Source: Caprimulgus europaeus
Lineage: Eukaryota; Chordata; Aves; Caprimulgiformes; Caprimulgidae
NCBI GenBank assembly: GCA_907165065.1
Contig: OU015540.1
Span: forward strand, 2,650,001 to 2,714,000
Reading direction: 5' to 3'
DNA: 64,000 nt
Positions 34,418-46,500 of this stretch are shown here, in pieces (within the stretch, counting starts at the first letter, position 1; the number at the start of each line of letters is the position of its first letter). The notes under the pieces were generated by a model. The model was not told the DNA's origin. It saw only the letters and a program-made list of their open reading frames with translations, and ran no database searches. A program made the translations under genes and the position numbers.

Positions 34418-37400
34418 GTCAGTAACAAAACCTCATAAATTTGTTTTTTGTGGTGAAAGCAAGAAAACCCCAGAGAGCCAGATCTGTAGATTGTCCTGGC
34501 TGGTTTTCATAACATCTTGTGAAAGCTGCCAGGCTCAAGCCAAAGCAAAGTCTCCTAAGTCTCATTTGGTTTCACCTCTGGCAACCACACCAGGTTATGG
34601 AGAGGGGTATGAATATCAGGGCAACAGCCATCAGGTTTTCAGTAGCAATCTTTCACCAGTGTCACCTCTGTCAAATCAAGTGCACACTGATCTAGTCCTT
34701 GTGGTGGCCAGTATGTCCCAGTGCTCGTGGTTAAGACTGCTGTCTCCAGAATGGGTGGAAAAAGCACACAGCAGCTCGGCCTCGCTTCTGCTATGTGACA
34801 CCATTAGAGTGAGGCAGAGAGACAGAAACTGGCCAAACAAGGAGAATCTAGCCCAAAAATGTGGTTCAGAAGATTGAAATCCCAGGAGAAGAAGCTGCCC
34901 AGAAGTTGACCTAAGTTAGAAGCACATGCCAATGCCTCCTGCAAACTTCTCCTGGTTTACATTTTAATACCCTCTCCCACAGCTGCTCATTTGTGCAGGA
35001 TGAGTTAATAAACAGACGTAAGGAACATCTGAGTGCTTTTGCCACCAGTTCCCTCACCCCCATAGGGGAAAAACCGAGTGGACTAAAAGCTTGGCAAGTC
35101 TAAAACTTTTTTTTTCTCTAAATAAATAGATTTTAGAAACCCCAGAAACCTGCTCAGTATACCCATGAAAGGGAGAGACTGTTTTAATTACAGCGCTTTG
35201 CCTTTTATTTCTGAATTCCTGGGTTTATAATGACCAGCCTGGGGTTAATTAGAACATTCCTGTAATATGTTGGGGCATTTTTACCCTCACATTAGTGATG
35301 CACAATCTTCAGTGCACTAATGAAGTTTTGTTTTGCTCCATGTTATTTGTCCTGCAATACAATTAGGAATCACCTTACTGGTTTGAGTAAAAGATGAGGT
35401 CTCCTGAGCAGAGCTTCCTTTGAACCTGTGTGTGGTTAGAGCCCAGGAAAGGACAGCAGGGACAACACAAGAAGCAGTTAATTAATTTCTTTCTTTCCAA
35501 AGCTGCTGTAGTGTTTACACCAGCAGTAGTAGGGGAAGAGCAAGGCTGTGGTTGCAGGGGAAACTTGGGATCAGAAATCTGCCATCCATAACTGAGCCAA
35601 CAGTGTTTCTCCCACGCTGAAGCTGCAGGATGGGCTCTCCTGATGGGCAAGCAGAGGTTCCCCACATCATCAAACAGATCATCCCAGCAAAGCAGGAGTA
35701 CTCATACCTCAGGGTCAGGTTTGGCACCAGGATCTTTGTTCATGGAGCACTTGGGACGAGGGGGAGGGTGGCTGGTGAGTCAGTTTGGTAGTTTTCCAGG
35801 GCATTTCCCCACCCTCTGTGGCTGACATTTATTTGAGAAGAATGAAAACAACAGAAGCACCAGGAGATCATGACGAGAAGCCCTGCTGCCAGCCTGGCAT
35901 TACGCAGGCTGAAGATGAGAAGAGGAACAGCCCCTTCTCTGGCCCGTCCTGGGTCATCTCCAGATGATGTTGGTGTCTTCGAGCCCTACCTGTAACGTTA
36001 TTTCCCACCTCTCAAAAGAGAGGCTGGGCTGGGGTTCTTCACCTCTCCCACCACCACTGCTCACTCCAGCATCTGCTCCTAAAACTAGAGGTGGTTTTAG
36101 TAGGGGACACACTACTGGAATAACAAGAGTTGCTCTTTTTCCAGCAAGTGGATAGATGTGATGAAGTTATGATGAGGCTTTTTCTGATAAGAAGGGAAAC
36201 AAGTGATAGTCAGTGCTGTGCTGCCTGCTTTGTCTGTCCCATTTGCTCTCCTCAAATAAGCTGATTTGGCTTACTAGCAAATATACCAAAGAGAGCTCAG
36301 GGTAAGCAGGGAAACTACAAAATAAACATATATTCTGCCTCTAGCAACAGATTGTGTCTGAAGTTTGTTCCAGCACTGGAAGCCCTTTCATGTTTTGCTC
36401 GCCTGAGAAATGTACCCTGGAAAATTTCAGAGCGAAGGGAGCTTACAACCTTTCAGTCTGTCCAGCAGCCAAGCTGAAAGCATTTCCCAAGCATCAAAAA
36501 CGTTGTCCCCAAGAACTGAAACCAGAGAGGCTCCTTGTGCATCCAGTCCCTGGAGATGTTGCAGGCTCAGATGATATGCTTTGGATATCTTTAACTTGAC
36601 AGCTAAAGGACTGGGAACTGTTCATGGTAGAAAACATTGCAAAGGCTTGTGTCTCCTTTTTTTTTTCAGTACCTAGAGGCTGTAGAGAATCACCTACCAG
36701 GTGCCAGTCCCCCCAGACCTCTGGTCCCTGCATACCCAAAATTTCCAGCTCCAGCAAGTTTCTGCTGGGCATTTCTAGGGTATTCTTGGTTTACAAGTGT
36801 GATATGAGAATAGGACCCCAAGTGTGGCCTTGACAAAGAAACCTTTGACTTTTTCATGAAGGTTTCAGATGTTTTCACTGCTTGTAGAAGGTCCAATCTG
36901 GAATCCATCACGTGGTTCAGGTTGGGTTTGGTGGGCAGTGTAGATCCCCATGAGACTTATATTCAAATCCTAAATAGAGTGTCACAGAAGTCCAAAGTAT
37001 CAGAGTCAGAAAGTTTGTTTCCTTGGCCAAATCCTGGGTTATTCATCTTTTATCAGCACCACTGAAACTCCAAGGGCCAAGTAAAAGTGAGGCCCCAGGA
37101 GCTGGCCCTGCAACATGCTAATAGTTGCACGTGCTCTCTGGATTACGAGACCAGCTCCCACCAAAGCATTTCTTACTCCTTTTACATGCTATTAGTAGTT
37201 CCAAAACTGTATCACTTACACTGAAATCCACTTACTCAGCCACCCGATAAATCGTGAGTGCGCTGTGCTGGGACCACGCCAGCGAACAGATCCAGGCTTC
37301 AGCGTTACTCACTTCAGGGACTTTAAACAATGCTTTGTCTATTCCTGCAAGGTCTGTTTAGAGCAGACACCTGGTGCTGGCTCCAGCCCCCTCTGTGCAG

Positions 37401-39071
37401 GTGTGAACGGGCATTTCTGATGGCTTTCCCACTGTGTGGTCCCTCACAGGGCTCCGGGCTGCTTCATGAACACACGTTAGATTTAAAACCTGTTTTCATG
37501 CCGTGCCGAGTTTTAAAGCTATTTGTCATGTTCTGCTCAGTTCCTACATACAGACTTTAAGGTGGTTTTGATTTATAAAGGTGAACTACATCAGAACAAA
37601 AAAAATCACCTCTGGAACGTTATCACTAAAACCAGCTCAAAGTCACCAGGACCTCTGCACGGCAAATTAAGGCTAACGAGCCAAAGTCACCTCATTGCAG
37701 TGCCAGTGATATCATGGAGTTACACCAAAGAGCTTCAGAACAAAGACAACAGAGGAGCAAACATCAGAACATCTAGATATTCCCAATTAAACTTGGTAGA
37801 GCAGGGCAAGGCAGCAAATATGAAATGCGAGGCTCTGGCAGAGCGGAGCACGGGCACATGGGCAATGATGCACCTGAGCAAGGCTGGCCCAAAACCAAAC
37901 CTCCCTCTGGGGGTGCCTGACATCCATTCAGCTGTTGCTTCAGTCCACTCAGCTTCTGGATGGCACATAACAATTTTGATCCATCCTGGCTGCAGGATGC
38001 TTCAGTTGCCAATCTCTCTTTCCACTGAAGCTGTCTGAAGCGCCTGTTTGCAGCAGTTCAGCTCGTATTTGCCTTCCTCTTTCCATATCTGTTTGTTTAT
38101 TTAAAATTAAAAAAAAAAAAACAACAAAACAAAAGAAAACAAAAGCTCTTTCTCTGTGGGATCCAACAGCTTACTCCCAGGGTTGCTTTTAATGCTGTTA
38201 TGTTATTTGAACAGGCGTGGTGAGAGATTTGTGACATATTTACAAGTGCTTCCCTGTAGTCAAACTCATAAATTGTAATTACAGCCATGCTAACTAGCCA
38301 TAACCCCATTAAAAAAACAACACTACACACATTTGCCACTCATTGCTATAAAAGAGCAAGAAAACTGACTTAACATCCTTCCCAGCCTGGGAGAGAAATG
38401 TTTATGTGAAATGGAGACGGAGCATGAAAAAGAAAATGTTCTCTATTCTTAATAATAAAATGGAAACCCAACTATTTTAATGTCATTTGTCAGCTTAGTT
38501 ATTCACATTTTTGTTATAGGGGGAGAGATAAGCTGGTGTGAAAATACACTGGGGTGCTTGTAGGGGGTGTAATATCAGAAACATCTTATTGACTTAGAGC
38601 TGCATGGAGTTGGGCACCAATCTCCTCGGGAAGGTTGTGGATGTGCCACCAGCCATGAGAAGCTGATGGAAAGGGAGAGCAGCGTGGCTGGGGGTGCTGA
38701 GCAGATAGTTGGGGTCTCCCTCTCTGTCTCAATTGCTGTGGCTCTGACTTGGCAGCTCCTTGTCATGCCAAGTCCTGCTTTCCATGTGTTACCTGTGCCT
38801 GCAGCCCGGGAGCACGTCTGCCTGCCAGCCCCTGCACCATCACTGCTCATGTGGGTGTTTCCAGTCTCTTAGAGGCTGAAATGTCCCTTAAATCCCCCAC
38901 TGACAGGACAATGGACATCACAAGCTGCAGACAGAGATTTTGCAAGCCCAGACTACTGCTCCCAGAGCACACAGGCAACAGTAGCCCCAACTCCAGACAG
39001 CCCCAGCACCCTCATGCCCACAGACTGAGCAGCCCACATCCTGACTGACTCCTTTCCTCTCTCCCCCGCAG
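34418..39071 (+). other. CACNA1H: CACNA1H intron, 4.65 kb, phase 2
   Basis: Donor GTCAGT, acceptor with a C-rich tract ending GCAG. I see no clear CR1 or LTR copy, which makes this the most repeat-poor intron of the five-exon block. An A-rich stretch lies at about 38101-38145. AT-rich unique sequence at about 38420-38520 may be regulatory but shows nothing specific. No further exon is seen. Confidence 0.92.
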
Positions 39072-39169
39072 CATGATGGAGTATTCCCTGGATGGACACA
39101 ACGTCAGCTTGTCTGCGATCCGCACCGTGCGGGTACTTCGGCCGCTACGAGCCATTAACAGGGTCCCAA
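39072..39169 (+). CDS. CACNA1H: CACNA1H exon: end of IS3, IS3-S4 loop and IS4 voltage sensor
   Basis: A 98-bp exon: one base completing the glycine codon, 32 codons, then one base of a split serine codon. It encodes Met-Met-Glu-Tyr, the IS3-S4 loop ([12 protein letters not shown]) and IS4 with regularly spaced arginines ([14 protein letters not shown]), the gating charges that move with voltage. The Asp-Gly-His motif at 39091-39099 is the Cav3.2-type metal site; the related channels have Gln in place of His as I recall. Asn-Val-Ser at 39100-39108 is a glycosylation sequon at the place of human Asn192. The donor is A|GTAAGT. This exon best separates CACNA1H from CACNA1G and CACNA1I. Confidence 0.97.
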
Positions 39170-42100
39170 GTAAGTAAAACCTTCATCCACACCCAGGAAA
39201 GCCGGGGGGTCAAAGCCAGCCCGGCTGGCTCTCTGCGTGCTGAGCCTCGCAGTAGCAGTCTACTCTCCTGCTGCTGAGAGCAAGTTCATTTATTTTAATT
39301 TTTAATGGCAAGATAGAGATCATTTATTACGATTATCAGTGTTAGTCAAGGGCGAGGGAGTCCATTTTCTACCTGGGGTGCCAAATTTTCATGGCTGTTT
39401 GCCAGCATTTGTGTGAACTCTCTAAGGCAAGTAACTCTCTGCTCCTAGTGCAAAGTAAATAACAAAGTTCCTATAAAGAAAAGGGGAAAGATCAGTTTTA
39501 AGAAGGATCTTCTTGCCCTGGACAGGTTCATTTTCCCATTCTCAGCTATTTGAGGTCTTTCCATGTCTTTGTGTTCAGGATTAGAAGCGCAGCAACCTCC
39601 GTTGCTGGTAAAATACCACAGAGGGTTCGCTGTCATGTAGAACAAAATTGGGTTCATCCACGCTAGAAAGTTCAAGTGGCCCCTAAATCCATTTTCAAGT
39701 GGCTTCAGCTGCTTGTCTTCTAAATCCAATTTGAAAGACAAACCAACAAGTTGAAATAATTTCCTGCTGGAATTAGCTGTCTGCTGAGTGATCCTGTGCA
39801 AGGTACTAATTTCATAGCACTTTCATCGTTTTTTAACCAAAATCCGCTCAATTCGAAATGCAACGGCATTGTATGGAAATCAGAGAGGTTCCTTGCTAAA
39901 AAAGTACATTTCCTGTTCTTTTTCAAAGCACATTGGAATGACACAGTCCCACCAGTCCTCGCTGAACATCCTGGCTAGATTAATTGCCCATTATGTCGGC
40001 ACATCTAGGGACAGCAAAACAAACTCCCCCGGAAGGGTTTCGGTTCCAGTACCTCAGATGAACATGCAAGGGAACAGATGGATGTTTACACACAGGAGTC
40101 TTTGAAGTTTCTCTCTTGAGCTCAAATTCTTCAGGATTTTTCTTTTTTAAAAAAAAAAATCTTCTAAAAAAAAAAAAAGACGTTTTTTTAAAAAAAACCC
40201 TGTAAATTCGACAGTGACATCATTAGACGTTAAAAACGGGATAAAAAGAAACAAGAGGCTGAAAAGGACCACAAAACCCTCCAGAGATTTTGTTTTCCTG
40301 ATGGGGTTTTGTTACCAGGGTTTCAGAGCAGCCTGAAAGCACAACACAAAGTTTTCCTCAGGGATTTTGAGCTCCATGGCCTTGCCGGGACAAGGAGGAG
40401 TGGAGGGACACTGGCACGTGCTCTGCTCGGAGCCCTGCCGAGGTTTCAGGCTGGGGCAAGGATCAGACTTGCTCTGAAGTGATTAAATCCACGAAGCCCT
40501 TCATAGCTCTCCCATGAAATAGTGGGAGTCTGGAGCTGGGATTCAGCTGTGCTGAGAGCAGAAGCCGGGGGAATCTGAGGATTTACATGCCTGTTAAACG
40601 GAAGCCCGGGGATCCAAATGCCTCCAAGTCTGGGTGAAATTTTGATCCAGGTCCAACTCGTGTTTTTCTTCCTTAGAAGTCTGATATTGAAGCTTTGAAG
40701 TAAGGCTTTTAGGCTTTCTTCTGCTACACTTGCCACTTTGATTTTTTATTTGTATTTTTTTCACAAGATGGGCAATAGAAAATCTGTAGGTTTTTTGTTC
40801 ATGGTATGTGAGATTAATTCCAAAGAGCTCGATCCATGTTTGGAGTTGAGTTGCCTGGCTTGGTGAGCAGCTAGGCTGGTCTTACAGCACTACCAGTGTC
40901 TTGAACAAGTGCCAGAGCAGGATTAGTATTCTTAGAAATATCTGGGTTCCTGGAGGGCAGATAATCACAGACTTCACTGGTTTATGAGACGCTAACTCCA
41001 TCCACTTTTTACATCAGTACTTTTACTGTTTCAGACCGATATAATCCAGGCTCTGCAGAGAATGGATAGCAAGAACCCTCTATTTTGTTGTATTTTTGCA
41101 GTTTCTGGTAATAACAGGGTTGCATTTCTACTCTTTCATCCATGGGGATGCTACAGGTTAGCAGGGGAATTACCTCAGACATCCACCACCAAGCAGCACC
41201 ATGGCAGCAGGTCCCGCTCAGCCCCATCCGTGCCGTCCCCAGCGCTGGGACAATGATGCTCCCCCAGCCACCACACCACGGGCAGGACCCGGGTTTTTGG
41301 GTCAGTGGAAGTGGCAAAAGGATGTCGAGCAAATAAAAATGATGGCTGGGTCAGAAGAGACAAGTGTTCAGTTGCAGACAGAGGAGAAGCAGGGACCCAT
41401 GAGAAATCGCCTGGCGATTTATCCCCGTGATGTCTGGGCACTTTCCTGGGTTCCAGCCAGTGCTATTAGCTCTTCGCTTCCAGGCACAATAAATTCACCC
41501 ACAAGATTATTTGATTTTTATTTTATTTGTTAAGAAAAGAAAGGAGAACCCTGGCCAATAAAAACGTCATCTCTATTAGAAATTATTCCTTGAAAATGAC
41601 TGGGAAAACATAATTCTTGCGATTTATATGTTTGGCAGGGGTTGTAGTGAGGGGTTTTTTTAGTAGTGGGCACTGTTTTTTTCAAATCCATTTCACTGCT
41701 TTATTTTTATTTTTCTACTATGTGGTTTAAACCAGGCATCACATGGAATGGGAATAAAAAGAAATCCTAATCCTCATTTCAGCCCAACTGATGCTCGTGC
41801 TTTTTTTCCCATGGCACACTTGACTTTCTGCTGAGAGCCCCCAGCACCCTCTGTGGATAACGAACAGATGGATTCAATCTTGAGAATGGTGCCACTAAAA
41901 CAACCCAAAATACCAAAAGTAGCTGAGCGGAAAAAAGTTGTCTGGCACAGGGAGAGAAATTTAAACCATTTTTGGGAAGAAAAAAAAAAAAAAGAGTGAG
42001 GTTATTAGTGAAAGTGGGGGGGAAAATAAGGAGAAAAGCCCAGCAGCGTCTTTCCAGTGGGAATTACGTGAGTCTGTTCTGCTTTTCCAAAGATAGATTT

Positions 42101-43544
42101 GCAAGGGAAGTGTGCAGGGCAGTGCTGTGAGATGTGCTCCTGGGGGGCTTACCATGGCAGCACGTGTTGGGAACAAGAGTTATGAAACCAAACCTCTATC
42201 TGCCTCCAGCTCTGGGTTTCCCCCTGCACATGGAGTGGAGGCTGGTGCTGTCCCCGTGGCTGGCACCGGCGTTGTGGTTACAGGAGATGGCTGGGACGCT
42301 GCCTGGCATCCCGCACCACCCGTGGCATTCACCAATGCAGTCTGGCTGTCAGCACTGTGTCCCTTCCCCGTGGGGTGGCACTGGCGCCAGGGCAGCACGG
42401 GGACAGGGTTTGGAGGGCAGTTGGTGGGGCTGGCACAGGGCTGGGCGCCAGGATCACAGCTCCTCCGGAGAGGCATCCACTGCCGGCGCCAGCAGCGGGG
42501 AGTCACGCCGGAGCCAAGACGCAGCTGGGCATGGAGACCTTGAAAGGCTCTTGCCCTGGGATGCAGAGGTTATTAGTCACACCTAATTATTTGTTAGCAC
42601 AGACTTCTTGGCCGGGGTGGTTGATCCCCTCGTGCCCTGCTGACAAGGTAATGTCAGCTCCGGCTCTGCTTGGCTGGGTTGCGTTTCCGTTGGCAGAGTG
42701 AGCGACACGAGGAGATGGGTGAAGCAGCGTGATGGGACTCCAGCTCCTGCCAGCTTTGCCTGCCATGGCCTGGGAGGTGCCAGGTTGAATGGATGCCGCT
42801 CTTCTGGAGACTCTGCTCCTCCCAACACCCATCCCTAGGGTCTACAGATTCCAGGCTGCAGCCCAGCATCGTCACTGAATTAGCAGGAGAAGCACCAGGC
42901 GTGACTTGGGAGCTGGCTGAGGGAAGAAGCCAATGTGGGAATTGGTGGAAGAGAGAGACTGTGTCAGTGTAAATGCTGCTCTCTGTTCAAGTGGGATGAG
43001 TAACAGAGAGCAGCATCCTGCCAGGGGAAACGGAGGGAGAAAAGGTGACGTGCAGGCAGGCAGGAGAAGGTGTTTGCAGAGCAGAATCTTACTGGGATAA
43101 AATGGCTCCAAAGGCAGAGGTGCCACCATACCCAGCAGCTGCCTTGATTGCCATCATGCCATAAACTTGAGCCCTGCTCTCTGCTGAGCACCAGGCTCAA
43201 AGGGCTCGGTTTCTGGGTTTATTCTCTTCTATAATTTAACATTTGCCTTTATCTCTTCCTCTTTTCATTAGTTCTTCTTTCATCAGTTATCAGCTGTTGA
43301 AATGATGGCTGGTCGGTGTCTCAGAGGTTCATTTAACCTCTATTGAACTGCTGAGCTGCAAGTCATTATTCCCTTTTTATTCCTGTTTTATCCTTGGGTT
43401 TGAAGGTGCCCTGACGTGTAAGACAGGGCAGCGCCCAGGTGCCAGCCCAGTCCCTGCCTCATCGCCCAGTCTGCCCTGAGCAACCGTGCTGGGATCATGC
43501 TGGATGGGGATGCAAGGGTTGGCTGAGGCTCTGCAAGGTTGCCT

Positions 43545-43930
43545 TATAGAATCATGGTTGGAAAAAACCTTTGAGATCATCAAGTCCAACCGTACCTGTC
43601 CACTACTAAACCAGTTCTCTGAGCACCTCATCTACCCGTCTTTTAAATCCCTCCAGGGATGGGGACTCCACCACTTCCCTAGACAGCCCGTTCCAGTGTC
43701 TGAGAACCCTTTCAGTGAAGAAATTCTTGCTGATATCCAATCTGAACCTCCCTTGGTGCAACTTGAGGCCATTTCCCCTTGATCTGTCACTAGTAACTTG
43801 GGAGAAAAGACACACACCTGCCCCTCTCCACCCTCCTTTCAGGGAGTTGGAGAGAGCCAGAAAGTCTCCCCTCAGCCTCCTTTTCTCCAGGCTAAACAAA
43901 CCCACTTTCCTCAGCTGCTCCTCATTCCTA
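43545..43930 (-). mobile_element. CR1 LINE 3' end, antisense
   Basis: TATAGAATCATGGTTGGAAA, CAACCGTACCTGTCCACTAC, GGGATGGGGACTCCACCACT, CAGTGAAGAAATTCTTGCTG and CTCCTTTTCTCCAGGCTAAA. Same subfamily as 3499 and 51609. Confidence 0.94.
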
Positions 43931-44580
43931 AGTCTTCTTACTTAGGATGGAAGATCTTGCACAGAAATCAGCATTTTCCTGGCAGCAAAGGTGCTGGTGG
44001 AACCACTGCTCTGCTCACAGGTTCATAGGGAGCTTTGCAGAGAGTTGCAGGACTTGCTGGAAGGTCTCCTGGCTGCCTGTGCAGGAGAAAAGGAACAGAG
44101 CAGAGAGCTTTGCTTAGAGGGAGAAACATTTGCAACCTACTTTTTCCCCTCAAAAAAGTAAAAATTTCTCCTGCAAGCTTTGGAGCTTGAATGGCCCTTG
44201 GCTGGTGGTGGTGGCCAGCAAGGAGACGAATCCTCTGTGGAAGAGGAGTTGTCCACAGGGGAGGCCCAGAGAGCAGCCACAGCTATCATCATCCTACACA
44301 AGGCTCTGTATTGTTTAGGGGGACAATTTGTGTGATTCACCAGAGATGTTCAATATGTTTACAAATATGTATTTTGACAATTTCTCGGGAGGCTGATGGT
44401 TTGTGGGGGCGTTTCTCCAGGAAAGTCTGTCTTGCAGCGTTGCCCATGTTTGCATGTTGTTGAGCCTTCTGTTACTGAGCACTTCTGAAAATCCTGCCCT
44501 CAAGTCCACCCTGTGGAGCTAACGCTGTTTGTTCCCATGTGCTGCTAAGCCTTCTGCCCTCCTTACCTTCCCTCTCAGCC

Positions 44581-44957
44581 TCAAGGTTTCCTGGGGAAAA
44601 GGAGGCTGAGGGGAGACCTTCTGGCTCTGTCCAACTCCCTGCAAGGAGGGTGGAGAGAGGTGGGGGTGGGTCTGTTCAACCAAGGACCAAGGGACAGGAC
44701 AAGAGGAAATGGGCTCCAGTTGTGCCCAGGGCAGCTGAGATTGGATGTGAGGAAGAATTTCTTTGCTGAAAGGGTTCTGAGGCATTGGAAGGGGTTGCCC
44801 AGGGCAGTGGTGGAGTCCCCATCCCTGGAGGGATTGAAGAGTCGTGTAGACACAGTGCTGAGGGACATGGGTCAGTGGGGACTGGTCAGTGTTGGGTTCA
44901 TGATTGGACTCGATGATCTTAAAGGTCTTTTCCAATTGAGGTGACTCTGGGATTCTG
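44581..44957 (+). mobile_element. CR1 LINE 3' end, sense
   Basis: AAAGGAGGCTGAGGGGAGAC, TGTTCAACCAAGGACCAAGG, GGGTTGCCCAGGGCAGTGGT, CTCGATGATCTTAAAGGTCT, ending GGGATTCTG. It is complementary to most of 23212-23600 with few mismatches. Confidence 0.95.
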
Positions 44958-45116
44958 TTTAGGGGAAAACAAACATCCCAGTTCCTCTGCCCAGGAGGCA
45001 CTGGCTGCATGACCAAGCCTGAGAGCTGCTGGGATCCATGTGACATTCCCACTCTCCCCATGAAGGTCTCTCAGGTTATAGGGCTCCTCTAACCTGTTTT
45101 CTCCTTCTCCCCACAG

Positions 45117-45276
45117 GTATGCGAATACTCGTCACCCTGCTGTTAGATACTCTGCCTATGTTAGGCAACGTCCTCCTCTTGTGCTTCTTTGTCTTCTTCA
45201 TCTTTGGGATTGTCGGTGTGCAGCTCTGGGCAGGGCTGCTGAGAAACAGGTGTTTCCTAGACAGGAATTTTGCTAT
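45117..45276 (+). CDS. CACNA1H: CACNA1H exon: S4-S5 linker, IS5 and start of pore turret
   Basis: A 160-bp exon: two bases finishing the split serine, 52 codons, then AT of a split methionine codon. It encodes the S4-S5 linker ([15 protein letters not shown]), the very hydrophobic IS5 segment rich in Phe, Leu and Val, and the turret start ([18 protein letters not shown]). The sequence up to RNRCFLD is nearly invariant in T-type channels. The following residues differ between paralogues and are closest to CACNA1H. The acceptor is CCCCACAG and the donor is AT|GTAAGT. A short (AT)n run starts 12 bases after the exon end. Confidence 0.97.
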
Positions 45277-45287
45277 GTAAGTACAGC

Positions 45288-45306
45288 AAAATATATATAT
45301 ATATTT
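45288..45306 (+). repeat. CACNA1H: (AT)n run just inside intron
   Basis: An alternating AT run starts 12 bases after the exon end at 45276, close enough to lie near U1/U6 contacts at the donor site. Confidence 0.85.
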
Positions 45307-45889
45307 TCTCCACCTTTTCTTCCTTTCTCCCTCTCCCTTGCTGGAGAAACCCCGGCAGTCGGTGGGATTAGCTCTGACTCTGGCTTTTTTAAGGAGAAAA
45401 CCCACTTGTCAGCATGTTCTTGAGGGTTTGGTGGGGCTTTCTCATGTTTTTCCTCTGCACATGAAAGACAAGGATGTTACTGGTTTGGATTAATGCAAGG
45501 AAGCTGAGATCCCTGACTTTTGGGAATTTGAGGATTTAGAATTAAAAAAAAAAGTATTAGAGCTCTCCTAAAATTGACAGTTCCAACACTGGACAGGTCC
45601 AGGAGGTCACCAAGCACACCACACCACCTGGCAGGGGGTTGGTGAGGTTTTCTGCGTGCTGGTACAGACAGCACCATGCAGATGCTGCTGAAACACATCA
45701 ATGAATGTTTGTAGGTGTCTGAAGAGAAGAAGTTTGATGTGAAAAGCATTACAGACATTTGTACCCCGCTCTCAGTCTGGGACAGGCACCAGGGATGGGC
45801 AGCACATTTGATCACTTGGTCTTTTTTGATGCAAATTTTAGGTTTGGTTTTTCCAAGCTATGGCAGTTTCACAGACCAGCATCCCTGCT

Positions 45890-46500
45890 AGGTGCTGAGG
45901 GTGCTAATAAGCCTTAATTACCCTGATGAGCCTCACCTTGGACCCACCCACACCCTGCCCATGGCCCAGGAGCTCTATTTAAGCTCAGCCTATGGCTCTT
46001 AGTTTTGGTTTGGGCTGTGTTGTTGGTGTGTCTCTCTCCAGTTCTGTCTTTGTTCCTGGTTTCTTTGGCTCCTGCCTGAGTCCCTGGATGGGTCCTGGAT
46101 CAGGTTCATCACTTGCCATGTCTGGGGCATTGAATGGACCCTGCTACTAGCCTTGGGCTCTGCCTGCTGTGTTCAGGCTCTGTCTGTGCAAGTGCTGCTG
46201 GTGGCACTGGGATGACCCTTGGCTCCTGGCTTATCTCCTGCCATGGGACAGTCCTGCTCTCACTGCTCCCCAGCAGTTCCTCAATACTGAGCTTGGACTC
46301 TTCTACACTTGCCCTTTCAGAGGTGCAGTGTAAGGGCACACTTTGAAACCCATCAGCACAACAGATCAGAACCAAGAGCCTGCAAGCTCCTGAAGAAAAG
46401 GGAGCTCTGCCTGGGAAAATCCTTCCAAAGGACTCCTGTCAGAGACTGCTGGAGATATCAGTGGCTCAGAGGTGAGGAGATGCCTGAGACCAGCTAATCA
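45890..46500 (+). mobile_element. Possible LTR-like element with TATA-type core
   Basis: An AT-containing block (TAATAAGCCTTAATTACCC) is followed by CTATTTAAGCTCAGCC at 45975, then a pyrimidine/G-rich transcribed-looking stretch with repeated CCTG and TTTGGCTCCTGCC wording. This resembles the layout of avian ERV LTRs. I find no convincing TG...CA ends or target duplication, so boundaries are approximate and the call is tentative. Confidence 0.35.

Larger units (their letters stand above)
39170..45116 (+). other. CACNA1H: CACNA1H intron, 5.95 kb, phase 1
   Basis: Donor GTAAGT, acceptor with a pyrimidine tract ending CCCCACAG. It contains an antisense CR1 at about 43545-43930 and a sense CR1 at 44581-44957, which ends about 160 bp before the next exon. 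A-rich stretches lie at about 40149-40198 and 41979-41995. A relatively CpG-rich unique stretch lies at about 42200-42540; I see no exon homology in it. Confidence 0.92.

Noticed and set aside
42112-42586. GC-rich stretch with 143- and 150-codon + strand frames in the 5.95-kb intron
   Set aside because: I considered an alternative exon. The frames overlap each other, match no channel segment, and would disrupt the S4-S5 continuity seen between 39169 and 45117.
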